From NCBI GenBank assembly GCA_902702965.1, contig CACRXP010000088.1, positions 970,820-1,034,819 on the forward strand: a stretch of DNA of 64,000 bases, given 5' to 3'. Both the position numbers and the translations under genes were made by a program. This DNA is from Spirometra erinaceieuropaei (Eukaryota > Platyhelminthes > Cestoda > Diphyllobothriidea > Diphyllobothriidae). The notes under the pieces are model-generated. The model did no database searches. It worked only from the letters and a program-made list of their open reading frames with translations, and was not told the origin of the DNA. Shown here piece by piece: positions 52,501 through 59,039 of the stretch (its first letter is position 1; each line of letters starts with the position of its first letter).

Positions 52501-55500
52501 CACCACTACCACCATTATCATCATCAGCCGCATCAACGGCAGTTGCAGCATCATCAACATCACCATCGTCGTATTTGTTCTACTCTGTTTGTCGCGAACA
52601 TTGTAACATGGATCCTGGTTTAAGCCCATGAAGTAATATCTACCCCAGCAGACTTTCAGTGCTTGCTGGAGATCGTTGTCGCATGCGCCCGTGATACTTT
52701 GTTACTAAAGCACATTTATGTGTATTTTCAAACGCAGAGGAAGGCAGCAGCAGCAGCAGCGATACATCATCGACTGAACCGGAATCCACAAGGCAGTTGG
52801 AAGACACCTCTGCTACAACCGGTAATTCGTGAAAGCGCACAGTTATTTAAGCACCTATTTTGTCAGTATACTTTGTGCATTTCTTTCCGCACTTTCTTTT
52901 TTACCGTTAAATAATTTAATTTTCTTTTTTGGCGGCGATTCTCTTAGTACACGTTTCTTCATGGATTTTCCTTTTTATTTCTTCCCGTTCTAGAAAAGAT
53001 ATACTAAAAATTAGCAGATCCTTTGAATAGCCGTTTTACACAAAAGGATGGCGCAAATAACGGACCTCACAAGCTTATTCCACCGACGTGCTTCAATAAA
53101 TCTGGATCCGTTTAAAGAGCGTCCTCATACAGCTTTGTTTGTGAGCCACCGGATGGTTACTGCGAAAACTGAGAAGCTGTGAAATGTTCGTTGCCTTCCT
53201 ACAAACAGTCGTTTCAAGTTTGCCGTTAACGATTCGTCTGACGAACACATCCAGGAACTGCAACTGTTGTTCCTGTTCTTTTTACCTTGTAAATTTTATG
53301 CCGGGGAAGATTGCGTTGAGCAGGCTGTTTAAATGTGATAGCACGTCCTTCTTTACGAAAAAGACGTGTCGTCTACGTAAGGACGCCAAAATATCGGATC
53401 ATGATGAATGAAAGCAATCTCTTCTAACTCCTGCAGGAGCAGTTCTGCCACAAAATCGGAGACCAGTGAGCCCGCTGGACCTCTCTTAATCTTTTCGTAG
53501 ATCTCTCCAGGAAAGGCGAAAAACGTTTTTTTTGGCAGAATTCAAACATCCGCATGAGGTATTCAACTCTGAAGGTACTTTGAGGCTTGTTGTACGGGTC
53601 TTTAAGTATCTTACCCAAGACGTTGCGTTCCAAGTTTGTTGGGCTGGATGCGAATGACGACCTCACATCGAAGCAAGCCATCATTTTGTCTGATTGAGTT
53701 CTACGACCTCGGAGGCCTTTGAGGAATTGGAAAGCTAATCTAGCTGAGGAAATCAAATTTCATTGAGAAACTGCAGTTTTCAGTGCGTCCACTTTGCCAA
53801 AATACAGGCTTGGTTGCATTTTATGGAGACAGTTGGCCGCAGTTGGACACTCAATTTTTCCTAGACGTCTATCCGAAAGCATTTATAAGTCGCTGCCTAC
53901 TCGACCTTAACATTACCATGATCAACAGTATGGTATCTTCTGCCATACATTAAGGAAGTTTCCGAAGCAACCGAGCGCTTTTCTGCGGAACTTGGCGTTG
54001 GAATTGCACACCGTCCCGAAATCGCCATGCACAGTAAGATCATCAAAAGCGCAAGACCGGGTAAAGTCTGAGGAGCAATCTGGAAGATTGTATCTCATGC
54101 CGTGTCAAGAGTGTCCTTTTAACTATACAGGTCAGACTGGACGCATGCTCGGGTCAAGCATACACGAACATAAGCCGGCTGTGCGACGAGGTGAAAAATT
54201 ATATCAAGTGGTTGGCAACACCTACGAAACGGGTAGCGAGTTTGACTTTGCAGCCACTTCGTCTATTGCGGAAACAAAACAGGTTGGGAACGGAGTGAAG
54301 CCTGGGCCTCGGGCGAGAACTCAGTCAACCAGTTTTTCGATCTGATGCCGGCCTTCAGAGCCCTGGGCCGTAACTTCCAGTCACACGCCACATTACTGCC
54401 GCTTATTCTGTTGCTGTTACTGTCGCTGATAATGGACTCCTGGGCGAGTTCGAAAGCTCAGAACAATAAACAGAACGTTCCGGTGCTCAAACATCCTCCA
54501 TCCTCACTTGTATTCATGTACGTGTTGCGCACGTCTGCTATATGCATGAACCCTTATTTGGACTCACGAAATATCCTGCCTAGTGGATGTGAAATGCGGA
54601 CCGGAGACTAACCATCATCTGTTATGCCTATCAGTGCATCGATTGCTTCGTAGAGCAGAAAAGATAGGGGGGAAAGGGAGCGTAATTGTCAGGCAGGTGA
54701 CCTGACTGATTCTACGGGCAGTTGTAGGAAGGCCACGGTTCAACGCCTGCATGTCGGGATGAAGACCACTGAGATTAACAACCTCCACTATTCCACGAGG
54801 TTACTTATTGTTCATTCCTGTGCAATGTGTTAGCCCCCACAAATTGGAACCTGGTATTCGCACAGCCAGTTGGTGCTGCTGACTTCTCGTCTGCAGTTTT
54901 CGACAAATTTCTTCAACCTTTTTATCGAGTCTGAAATTGCATTTTAGATAAAATAGACATTAAACCGCACTTTTGCCTTTTGTAATACAGAGCAAATCAG
55001 CAGTTATGAAACAACGAGCGAACTGCAATCAACAACAGAAATAGAAGACAACTTTTCCGAAAGCGGTGAGTGGATGTTCATCCCAGAGGTTAAATGCGTT
55101 ATTTGCCTTATTCTCCAGGGAGAAATCGGTACGACCTTCAGACCAATACTTGAGGCTTGATGACCCTGAAGATTATGTGCAATGGACGACTGAATGACGT
55201 TATAGGAATCAGAAATTATGATTGCTGAGTGTGTTGTACAAAACAGATCTGACAAAATCCACCAATCAAATGGGGGGTATAATTCAGACGCAGAAGGTCG
55301 TACGATACGCTTGAAGGAATCGGTGCTTGTTTGAATTTACGATCTGGTACAGTAAGAAATATTGTCGCATCATTTGATTGCTGCTACTTGATTGGCGTGT
55401 TTTGGGATTGCAAATAAAGAAAATATCAGAGGACTTCCGATTCACTGATTTGCATAGCGCATTTATGGCAGCAATACGGTAAAATTGGTAGGGAAACCGC

Positions 55501-58500
55501 GTGAATAAAAAGTGATTTCGCTCTTCCGACGAATAACTCGTTATAATTCACACATCGTTCTGTCATGCACTCAACACGCCTTTACTGTGTTCCTATATAG
55601 AGACGGGTGTGACTACTCAGGATAACCTAGAAGTAACAACTCTCGACAGTTCTACCGCTGGCAAAATATTTAGTTGAAGGACAAAATTAGCAAGTTTTCC
55701 TTTGTTTGAGTGTTTCCTCCTTCCTGACCCACCAATGCATTCAGCAGCAAGCCTGATGACTTGGTACTGAGGCGCGTTTGTGTACATACAAACCGCAGAG
55801 TAAAGCCGCGTCTGAAAATGACCGCTGAAATTCGAAAATCACCTCCAAAAATAGTAACTTTAAAACTGTAGAGTGACTTAAGCGCGCTGCATTTACACTG
55901 TATTTTTCTAGAAAAAATGCAGACGAAGTGTAAACAGTGCAGACTAATCTTGCGTAGTCACAATATCAGATGCACAACTGGACACAAAGAAATAAATGAG
56001 GACGTTGAAGGATACTTTGCGGATACGTGGCAAGAACACAGCAACATTTTGCGTTGGTAGCTTTCAAAGAAAAATGGAAAAAATGTATTTTATCCCAGCA
56101 CCCTGTAGACGTCCAGCATCAAGCGGTTTGTTCCATTAAAATAATTCGTGTTTATTAATAGAAAGTAAAAAACCTTCTAACGTCAGCATTGAGCCTGTTG
56201 GGCCATTGTATTTAAGAAGATAGTAATGACTTGACTGTTTGGGAAAGTCTGCCTTTTCTTCATCCTTTTGTGAGATGTTGCCTTGTTAGAGGAAACGAAT
56301 AAGTATCCTAAATATGCATGATGCGTCATTATCTACTTACGTTTGCGGGAGAGATGCACTTTAGTGTATGAAGTGAGTATCTCATTTATTCCCTGATAGG
56401 CTTATTTTTAATACTTCATGTTCAAGAAAACAGAACTTTAAATGTTAGATTAACACTCAACTTGCACTTCCATAACCATTGCTCTAAACTATTTTGATTG
56501 AGCAATTAAACTTTTAAAATAAATATTTGATTTTTGTCGATCAGTCGCTTAGTAAATACAATCACAACCAGGTGGACTATAGATGCTCGCGCGAGGATTT
56601 GGCGTTATTATTTGTCTACGGGGTCTCCGTTTGGCCAAAACATTTCAGAAAATAACGCTATAATTAATTGACACGCCTTGGCTTTCGCTAGCAATTTAAC
56701 TTCGCTGTAAATAACGTCTGGACTAAACTCGGTGCGACCGATGAATAAAGTACATCTACATTTTTTCCCATTGCAGGACAATACGACATGAAGGATCACA
56801 TTGACTTAGGCGCTGAGGAATGTGAGTTTGTATAGATATTTCAAATCTTATAAACAGTGGCAAACAGCAGTCGGAAGGCATTGTGGTAACCTTCTACATC
56901 TAATTATTTTCAGGGTGGGACAAGGTGCAGCTTGACGACGACTCGTACCTGCAATGCTCAGGCAAGAATTTTGAAATAAATTATCGATATGGTCGATGGA
57001 CATGAAAATGAAACATTTGTAAAGAAATAAATCAAAAACCAGCCAGAATAAAGCTTCGAAATAATCAAAAACATATATTCATAAGGTTTATTAAACCTGC
57101 ATTCTTTAACCAGTAAATCCAGCAAGCAAGGATTTGAAATGGCTGGAGATGGTGATCGGCATTTCAAGAGTGGACAAACACGTCCGGTAATTTAAGACAT
57201 TTCAGTTTTGGCTCATCAGTTGTGGGTATTTATGGCACCAAGTCATTTTCATTCTGGAGCTAAAATGACAGTAAATAAAGCATATTACTTCTCACAACAC
57301 AACGAAAAACGGTTAGTTTTGGAACCAAAGTGCAATTCATAACCTCACTTCAGTGGTTGCATTCTAGACGAAAGTGTAGACGAGCAGCATACTGCGTCAG
57401 GCACAAAAAATCAAGTCTCTAGATTTTCATATTGACCCAACTGTGAAAAACTCTGCTCCTCGGTGGGATTTGAACCCACGCAGTAAGGCGAAGGCTTCAG
57501 TACAGCCAATGCTCTAACCACTTGAGCTACGCGGCCCCGCCGGACGATGCGAGTTTAATCACATTTGGGTCAAGTTACCCGCCCAACCTACTGCAACGTC
57601 TGGAATTCCCCAAATCTGATCCCGTAAGTTGACTGCCCAGGCAGGAATTCCTGAATAATTCATCTAGAATCCACCAGATGACTACCAGGCTCACGTAATT
57701 CATAGATATTGTTTGTGGACAAAAAGGTTCATTTAGTTACTGTACACTTGTCAGTTTTTGCATTTCGCCTGTTCCCAAAAGGAACGTCATAGTCCTGCCT
57801 TTTTGCACGACGAGGATCTGAAACGAAAAATTGCAAGGAACGACATGAAGCCGATTGAAGTCCAAAATTTACTTTCTAGATCTAATGTGGTTTTTCCTCT
57901 TTGTGAGACAACTAGTGTAGTAAAGCAGGCCATCATTAAATATGTCGGCCGTAACGTGCGTTTTTGTGCAGCCGAGTACTTAATGATCGCGCTGCTTAGA
58001 GTAACGGACATTTGCTACTTAAACGGAATGTGGTTGAACCACTTAACTTATAAGATATTTCTTAATAAATGTTTTAAATCGGCAAGAATTGCTGTGCAGT
58101 ATTGGTAATCTCATCGGTTCAGGAAGTCAACTCGCATCAGTTTCAAAAGTGCCGGTGTGGTAATTTTAGTAAAGGTCTGTAAGATTCTTTAAATTTGGTT
58201 TCGCATTCGAATATTTGCTGGGATTGGATTATACTTTACATGAAATGGTAAGACTATGCAACAGTACGTAACTTCTCTTGGGATTTAGTTTCGTTCGGCA
58301 ACAAAAATTCTACACGTGTGGACACAACCTCCATCGGTGAGTCTGAACTGACGCACTTGCATTTCTAATTGATTCCTCCCAACTACTACAAATCAGTGTC
58401 TACTTGTATTCGCTCAACTTGATGTGTTTGTGTTAATTTCATTTGCTCTGTTATTACCAAAACCCCATTTTAGTACCGGAAATCTATGGAATAGACGAAG

Positions 58501-58788
58501 TGAACTTTTCCGGCCAAGAATGTATGTCAGCACATCTGACAAGTAAATATAATGAGACAGGCACTATTTCCGCTGGCACAAATATGCATGTTCTTACATT
58601 CTAGGGAATACAGAGGTGAAAGATGATGAGGACTTCGACAGTGTTTGCGAAAGTAAGTTCCTCTTTTCTGTCGTGAACGTTGTTCGTCTGTTCATTAGTC
58701 AGTGTGGCGGAAAGTGTCATGCATCCGTTGTCATATATTGTCCTTTTTTAAGGCAGACGCGTCTATAACAGAGTGTAAGGACGTATGA
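31523..58788 (+). CDS. Micro-exon gene for a secreted Thr/Ser/acidic W-x13-C protein
   Basis: Supported exons: 31513-31589, 36212-36244, 36886-36927, 37066-37113, 37450-37482, 41338-41379, 42451-42492, 42584-42622, 42761-42808, 43139-43171, 43635-43652, 46786-46824, 48464-48517, 49216-49278, 51963-52022, 52163-52252, 52738-52821, 54991-55065, 55601-55660, 56777-56821, 56914-56961, 57368-57400, 58289-58336, 58474-58521, 58605-58652, then an uncertain last exon. All internal exons are 18-90 nt, multiples of three and phase 1 to phase 1; all junctions are open. The product is about 413 residues plus tail, with a signal peptide, no other membrane segment, about ten N-glycosylation sequons and four Cys. 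Schistosome micro-exon genes have the same design (known), but no sequence family is recognised. Function is not predictable beyond secretion; surface or host-interface use is only a guess. Four donors are GC. Introns hold a LINE, Penelope-like and foldback elements. The coordinates span the gene and most of the interval is intron. Confidence 0.75.
33240..34830 (-). mobile_element. CR1-like LINE, 5'-truncated, in intron 1
   Basis: Minus-strand reverse transcriptase. Residues in order: [69 protein letters not shown], then motif [17 protein letters not shown], motif [15 protein letters not shown] and motif [10 protein letters not shown]. The C-terminal segment reads [19 protein letters not shown]. 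These match CR1/jockey-group non-LTR retrotransposons. The catalytic Asp residues remain, but Gly of the usual PQGS is Ser. A frameshift near 34600, stops between N-N and R-P, before motif A and after FQTFV, and a further frameshift near 33500 make it dead. The endonuclease half is missing. Confidence 0.85.
33683..34327 (-). pseudogene. Reverse transcriptase core of the CR1-like LINE
   Basis: Longest intact piece (about 214 codons) of the element, spanning motifs A to C and the thumb region (residues [20 protein letters not shown]). The same register continues past a TGA as [17 protein letters not shown] and then [20 protein letters not shown], so the stop is a point mutation rather than the true end. 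Confidence 0.85.
36212..36244 (+). CDS. Micro-exon gene exon 2 (33 nt)
   Basis: Acceptor CTGCCACTTTAG, donor GTAAGA. With the G from exon 1 it reads [11 protein letters not shown] and ends on a single G. Its length and TTD core resemble exons 5 and 10, so it is probably a diverged member of the same 33-nt type. Confidence 0.7.
36886..36927 (+). CDS. Exon 3 (42 nt), acidic linker of W module 1
   Basis: Acceptor TTTGTTTTGCTAAAG, donor GTGAGT. Reads [14 protein letters not shown] and ends on T, which joins GG of exon 4 to form the Trp codon. Paralogous to exon 8; the intron that follows is 138 bases in both. Confidence 0.8.
37066..37113 (+). CDS. Exon 4 (48 nt), W-x13-C module 1
   Basis: Acceptor TTTTTCCCCTTCAG, donor GTAAGT. 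Reads [16 protein letters not shown], with Trp made across the junction at position 1 and Cys at position 15. Close paralogue of exon 9 ([16 protein letters not shown]). Confidence 0.82.
37450..37482 (+). CDS. Exon 5 (33 nt), Ser/Thr linker
   Basis: Acceptor TTGATTCTTTTAG, donor GTATGC. Reads [11 protein letters not shown] with an NAS sequon. Paralogue of exon 10, which has the same length and the same TGAAC start. Confidence 0.78.
38570..38760 (-). repeat. GC-rich dispersed repeat family R1, copy 3 (inverted)
   Basis: Reading the plus strand, TTGATTAAAATCCTGGTCA, CCGGACCAGAGGGT, a CAGCCTCC block and TCTACACCGGACCCAGG match the complement of 12480-12625 in order. It lies in the intron between exons 5 and 6, immediately upstream of the foldback element at 38856. 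Confidence 0.6.
38856..39083. mobile_element. Short foldback element (228 bp) with TA on both sides
   Basis: CAGTAGGTGGGCTTACTCAG on the left; on the right the complement reads GAGTAGGTGAGCTAACTTAC. TA lies immediately outside each end. This is a deletion derivative of the 1 kb element at 10614. It sits in the intron between exons 5 and 6. Confidence 0.78.
39535..39620. mobile_element. Fragment of a foldback element
   Basis: The stretch AAAGTGTGTTTTCAATCGGAAAAGTTTGG and what follows match the inner left arm of the 17518 and 22786 elements. Both termini are missing. Confidence 0.35.
41338..41379 (+). CDS. Exon 6 (42 nt), Ser/Thr linker
   Basis: Acceptor CCCCCTTTTTCTCTGACAG, donor GTGCGT. Reads [13 protein letters not shown] with an NAS sequon. 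Paralogue of exon 7: same length, same ASTEY end. Confidence 0.78.
42451..42492 (+). CDS. Exon 7 (42 nt), Ser/Thr linker
   Basis: Acceptor CATGTATTCTCACAG, donor GTACGT. Reads [13 protein letters not shown]. The NAS sequon of exon 6 has become DAS. Only 91 bases separate it from exon 8. Confidence 0.78.
42584..42622 (+). CDS. Exon 8 (39 nt), acidic linker of W module 2
   Basis: Acceptor TTCTGCTTTGTTAAAG, donor GTAAGT. Reads [13 protein letters not shown] and ends on T to give Trp with exon 9. One codon shorter than exon 3; the rest aligns without gaps. Confidence 0.8.
42761..42808 (+). CDS. Exon 9 (48 nt), W-x13-C module 2
   Basis: Acceptor CAGCTTTTTTTCCGTTAG, donor GTACGT. Reads [16 protein letters not shown]: Trp 1, Cys 15, and an NCS sequon overlapping the Cys. 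Confidence 0.82.
43139..43171 (+). CDS. Exon 10 (33 nt), Ser/Thr linker, GC donor
   Basis: Acceptor TTTGATCTTTCAG, donor GCAAGA. Reads [11 protein letters not shown] with an NIS sequon. Paralogue of exon 5. The intron before it is 330 bases; the matching intron before exon 5 is 336. Confidence 0.76.
43635..43652 (+). CDS. Exon 11 (18 nt micro-exon)
   Basis: A long pyrimidine-rich stretch ending CTTATTTTCTTCTTTAG precedes TTACACAGACACCCGTAG, then GTAAGA. Phase 1 to phase 1, reads VTQTPV. Short, but both sites are strong and the phase fits. Confidence 0.55.
   Translation, partial: LHRHP
43653..46785. other. 3.1 kb intron between exons 11 and 12
   Basis: No further phase-compatible exon was found. 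An open frame of 84 codons at 44290-44544 (plus strand, hydrophilic, no homology) has no flanking splice sites. A good 11-nt acceptor/donor pair near 45567 has the wrong length to keep the frame. Confidence 0.45.
46786..46824 (+). CDS. Exon 12 (39 nt), acidic linker with no W partner
   Basis: Acceptor TTGTTATAACTTCAG, donor GTGAGT. Reads [13 protein letters not shown] with an NDT sequon and ends on T like the other acidic exons. No GG-starting 48-nt exon follows. T joins AT of exon 13 to form Tyr, so this seems to be a cassette that has lost its Trp-Cys half. Confidence 0.68.
48283..48302. repeat. AT dinucleotide microsatellite
   Basis: Ten AT units in the intron between exons 12 and 13. Confidence 0.9.
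48464..48517 (+). CDS. Exon 13 (54 nt), Ser/Thr linker
   Basis: Acceptor AATGTTTTCTCTTGTAG, donor GTACGT. Reads [18 protein letters not shown] with an NVT sequon and ends on A, which gives Thr with exon 14. Confidence 0.7.
49216..49278 (+). CDS. Exon 14 (63 nt), Thr-rich
   Basis: Acceptor TTCTCTTTTTTTCAG followed at once by CAG, so a tandem acceptor could drop one codon. Donor GTATGA. Reads [12 protein letters not shown] then PTTTDFTTV. First of a run of Thr/Glu-rich exons. Confidence 0.76.
49370..50235. mobile_element. Foldback element, left end eroded
   Basis: The right terminus (complement CAGTAGATGTGCTAATTCAT, TA outside) is clear, and inner blocks match the 10614 and 13400 elements, e.g. 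AGTAGCCATTTTTACAG near 50044. The left CAGT end is not recognisable. Located in the intron between exons 14 and 15. Confidence 0.6.
50236..51962. other. Rest of the intron before exon 15
   Basis: A GC-richer island at about 50400-50740 has open frames on both strands (128 and 82 codons) without motifs or splice support. The remainder is AT-rich and shows nothing. Confidence 0.4.
51963..52022 (+). CDS. Exon 15 (60 nt), Thr/Glu-rich
   Basis: Acceptor CCTGTGTTTTTTTAG, donor GTAAAG. Reads [20 protein letters not shown] with an NIT sequon. Close in content to exon 14. Confidence 0.76.
52163..52252 (+). CDS. Exon 16 (90 nt), Ser run then Thr/Glu
   Basis: Acceptor GTATTTTGAATCACAG, donor GTAATT. 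Reads [13 protein letters not shown], then [17 protein letters not shown]. The Ser-Gly-Ser run in an acidic setting is the kind of site that can carry O-linked sugar (inference). Paralogue of exons 17 and 18; longest exon found. Confidence 0.78.
52405..52575. repeat. Cryptic CAC/ATC triplet repeat
   Basis: Run of CAC, ATC, GTC and CAT triplets, pure CCA/CAC near 52429-52447, in the intron between exons 16 and 17. It produces a 231-codon Met/Val-rich frame on the minus strand that is a repeat by-product. Confidence 0.85.
52738..52821 (+). CDS. Exon 17 (84 nt), Ser run then Thr/Glu
   Basis: Acceptor GTGTATTTTCAAACGCAG, donor GTAATT. Reads [15 protein letters not shown], then [13 protein letters not shown]. 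Matches exon 16 at both ends (E-G-S-run, EST-x-QL) and shares its donor and flanks (the ATTT(C)GTGTATTTT block before it), so the exon and its flanks were duplicated together. Confidence 0.78.
53330..53760 (-). pseudogene. Penelope-like reverse transcriptase fragment
   Basis: Minus strand: [20 protein letters not shown] continuing VRSSFASSP (motif A), then, after a frameshift, [19 protein letters not shown] (motif B region) and [10 protein letters not shown] (motif C with YVDD) near 53360. This order and spelling match Penelope-like reverse transcriptases. A stop follows soon after motif C. It lies in the intron between exons 17 and 18 and points away from the endonuclease fragment at 53930. 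Confidence 0.75.
53930..54345 (+). pseudogene. Penelope-like linker and GIY-YIG endonuclease fragment
   Basis: Plus strand: [20 protein letters not shown] then GIAHRPEI (the segment between reverse transcriptase and endonuclease). After a frameshift it continues [20 protein letters not shown], then [19 protein letters not shown] and [17 protein letters not shown]. The C-x2-C-x3-YTG-x-TGR and HEH segments are the GIY-YIG core of Penelope-like elements. No reverse transcriptase lies upstream on this strand. Confidence 0.75.
54991..55065 (+). CDS. Exon 18 (75 nt), Thr/Glu-rich
   Basis: Acceptor TTTGCCTTTTGTAATACAG, donor GTGAGT. Reads [13 protein letters not shown], then [12 protein letters not shown] with an NFS sequon. 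Third member of the exon 16/17 type, without the Ser run. Confidence 0.77.
55601..55660 (+). CDS. Exon 19 (60 nt), Thr-rich, GC donor
   Basis: Acceptor TGTGTTCCTATATAG, donor GCAAAA. Reads [20 protein letters not shown]. Same length class as exon 15. Confidence 0.7.
55912..55929 (+). CDS. Candidate 18-nt alternative exon
   Basis: Acceptor TGTATTTTTCTAG, donor GTAAAC, phase 1 to phase 1, reads EKMQTK and ends on T. Joined to exon 20 (56777) it makes a TGA stop; joined directly to exon 21 (56914) it gives Trp. If used, it could only replace exon 20. Left out of the main model. Confidence 0.25.
56777..56821 (+). CDS. Exon 20 (45 nt), acidic linker of W module 3
   Basis: Acceptor TTTTTTCCCATTGCAG, donor GTGAGT. 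Reads [15 protein letters not shown] and ends on T for the Trp codon. Followed by an intron of only 92 bases. Confidence 0.8.
56914..56961 (+). CDS. Exon 21 (48 nt), W-x13-C module 3, GC donor
   Basis: Acceptor CTAATTATTTTCAG, donor GCAAGA. Reads [16 protein letters not shown]: Trp 1, Cys 15. More acidic than modules 1 and 2. Confidence 0.8.
57368..57400 (+). CDS. Exon 22 (33 nt), linker, GC donor
   Basis: Acceptor GTTGCATTCTAG, donor GCACAA (weak). Reads [11 protein letters not shown]. Its place after a W exon and its 33-nt length match exons 5 and 10, which is why I accept it despite the donor. Confidence 0.58.
57454..57538 (-). tRNA. tRNA-like sequence (tRNA-derived SINE head or tRNA pseudogene)
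   Basis: The minus strand has an A box (TAGCTCAAGTGG, about 57518-57529) and a B box (GGTTCAAATCC), a four-pair D stem (GCTC/GAGC) and a five-pair T stem (GTGGG/CCCAC). The acceptor stem pairs poorly (mismatches at three of seven positions). The anticodon arm does not fit a standard tRNA: an ACT or GTA anticodon can be drawn only with an extra or missing base. Five T follow just downstream (57446-57450), a pol III stop. No isotype can be assigned. It lies in the intron between exons 22 and 23, antisense to the gene. Confidence 0.55.
58289..58336 (+). CDS. Exon 23 (48 nt), Thr-rich linker
   Basis: Acceptor CTTCTCTTGGGATTTAG, donor GTGAGT. Reads [16 protein letters not shown] with an NST sequon. 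It has no Trp or Cys, so it is a linker despite its 48-nt length. Confidence 0.7.
58474..58521 (+). CDS. Exon 24 (48 nt), acidic linker of W module 4
   Basis: Acceptor AAAACCCCATTTTAG, donor GTATGT. Reads [16 protein letters not shown] with an NFS sequon and ends on T for the Trp codon. The following intron is 83 bases, the shortest in the gene. Confidence 0.77.
58605..58652 (+). CDS. Exon 25 (48 nt), W-x13-C module 4
   Basis: Acceptor TTCTTACATTCTAG, donor GTAAGT. Reads [16 protein letters not shown]: Trp 1, Cys 15. Ends on A, unlike the other W exons. Confidence 0.78.
58757..58788 (+). CDS. Candidate last exon, or another 18-nt micro-exon
   Basis: Acceptor TCCTTTTTTAAGGCAG. With the A of exon 25 it reads NASITE, with an NAS sequon like exons 5 and 6. 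A GTAAGG donor after 18 nt (58774) would make it one more phase-1 micro-exon. Read through, it gives CKDV and a TGA at 58786-58788. Other possible ends are acceptors at 61936 (then TTTAA, giving Ile and stop) and 62902 (giving Lys-Glu and stop). No close AATAAA follows 58788. Confidence 0.42.
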
Positions 58789-59039
58789 AACGATGCGGAG
58801 TTGCTAAGATCACGTTTAAGTGAATAATACTGCCCGGCGATAGACGTATAATCAGAAATATCCCTATGCTGATTAATACAGTTCAGCAAGCGAGTGCTTA
58901 AACTACAGGGCATCCAATGGCATTGTCGTTGATAAATTAACTCACGAAAAGTTGGAAGACATTTGTAAATGTATTTCCGACTTGAAAAGATCACCTAATT
59001 AGGGTTGCACTATTGATTACCATACAAAATACTTCCAAG

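Noticed and set aside
51934..52629. 231-codon minus-strand frame
   Set aside because: Met/Val-rich translation of the CAC/ATC triplet repeat; overlaps exons 15 and 16 in antisense.
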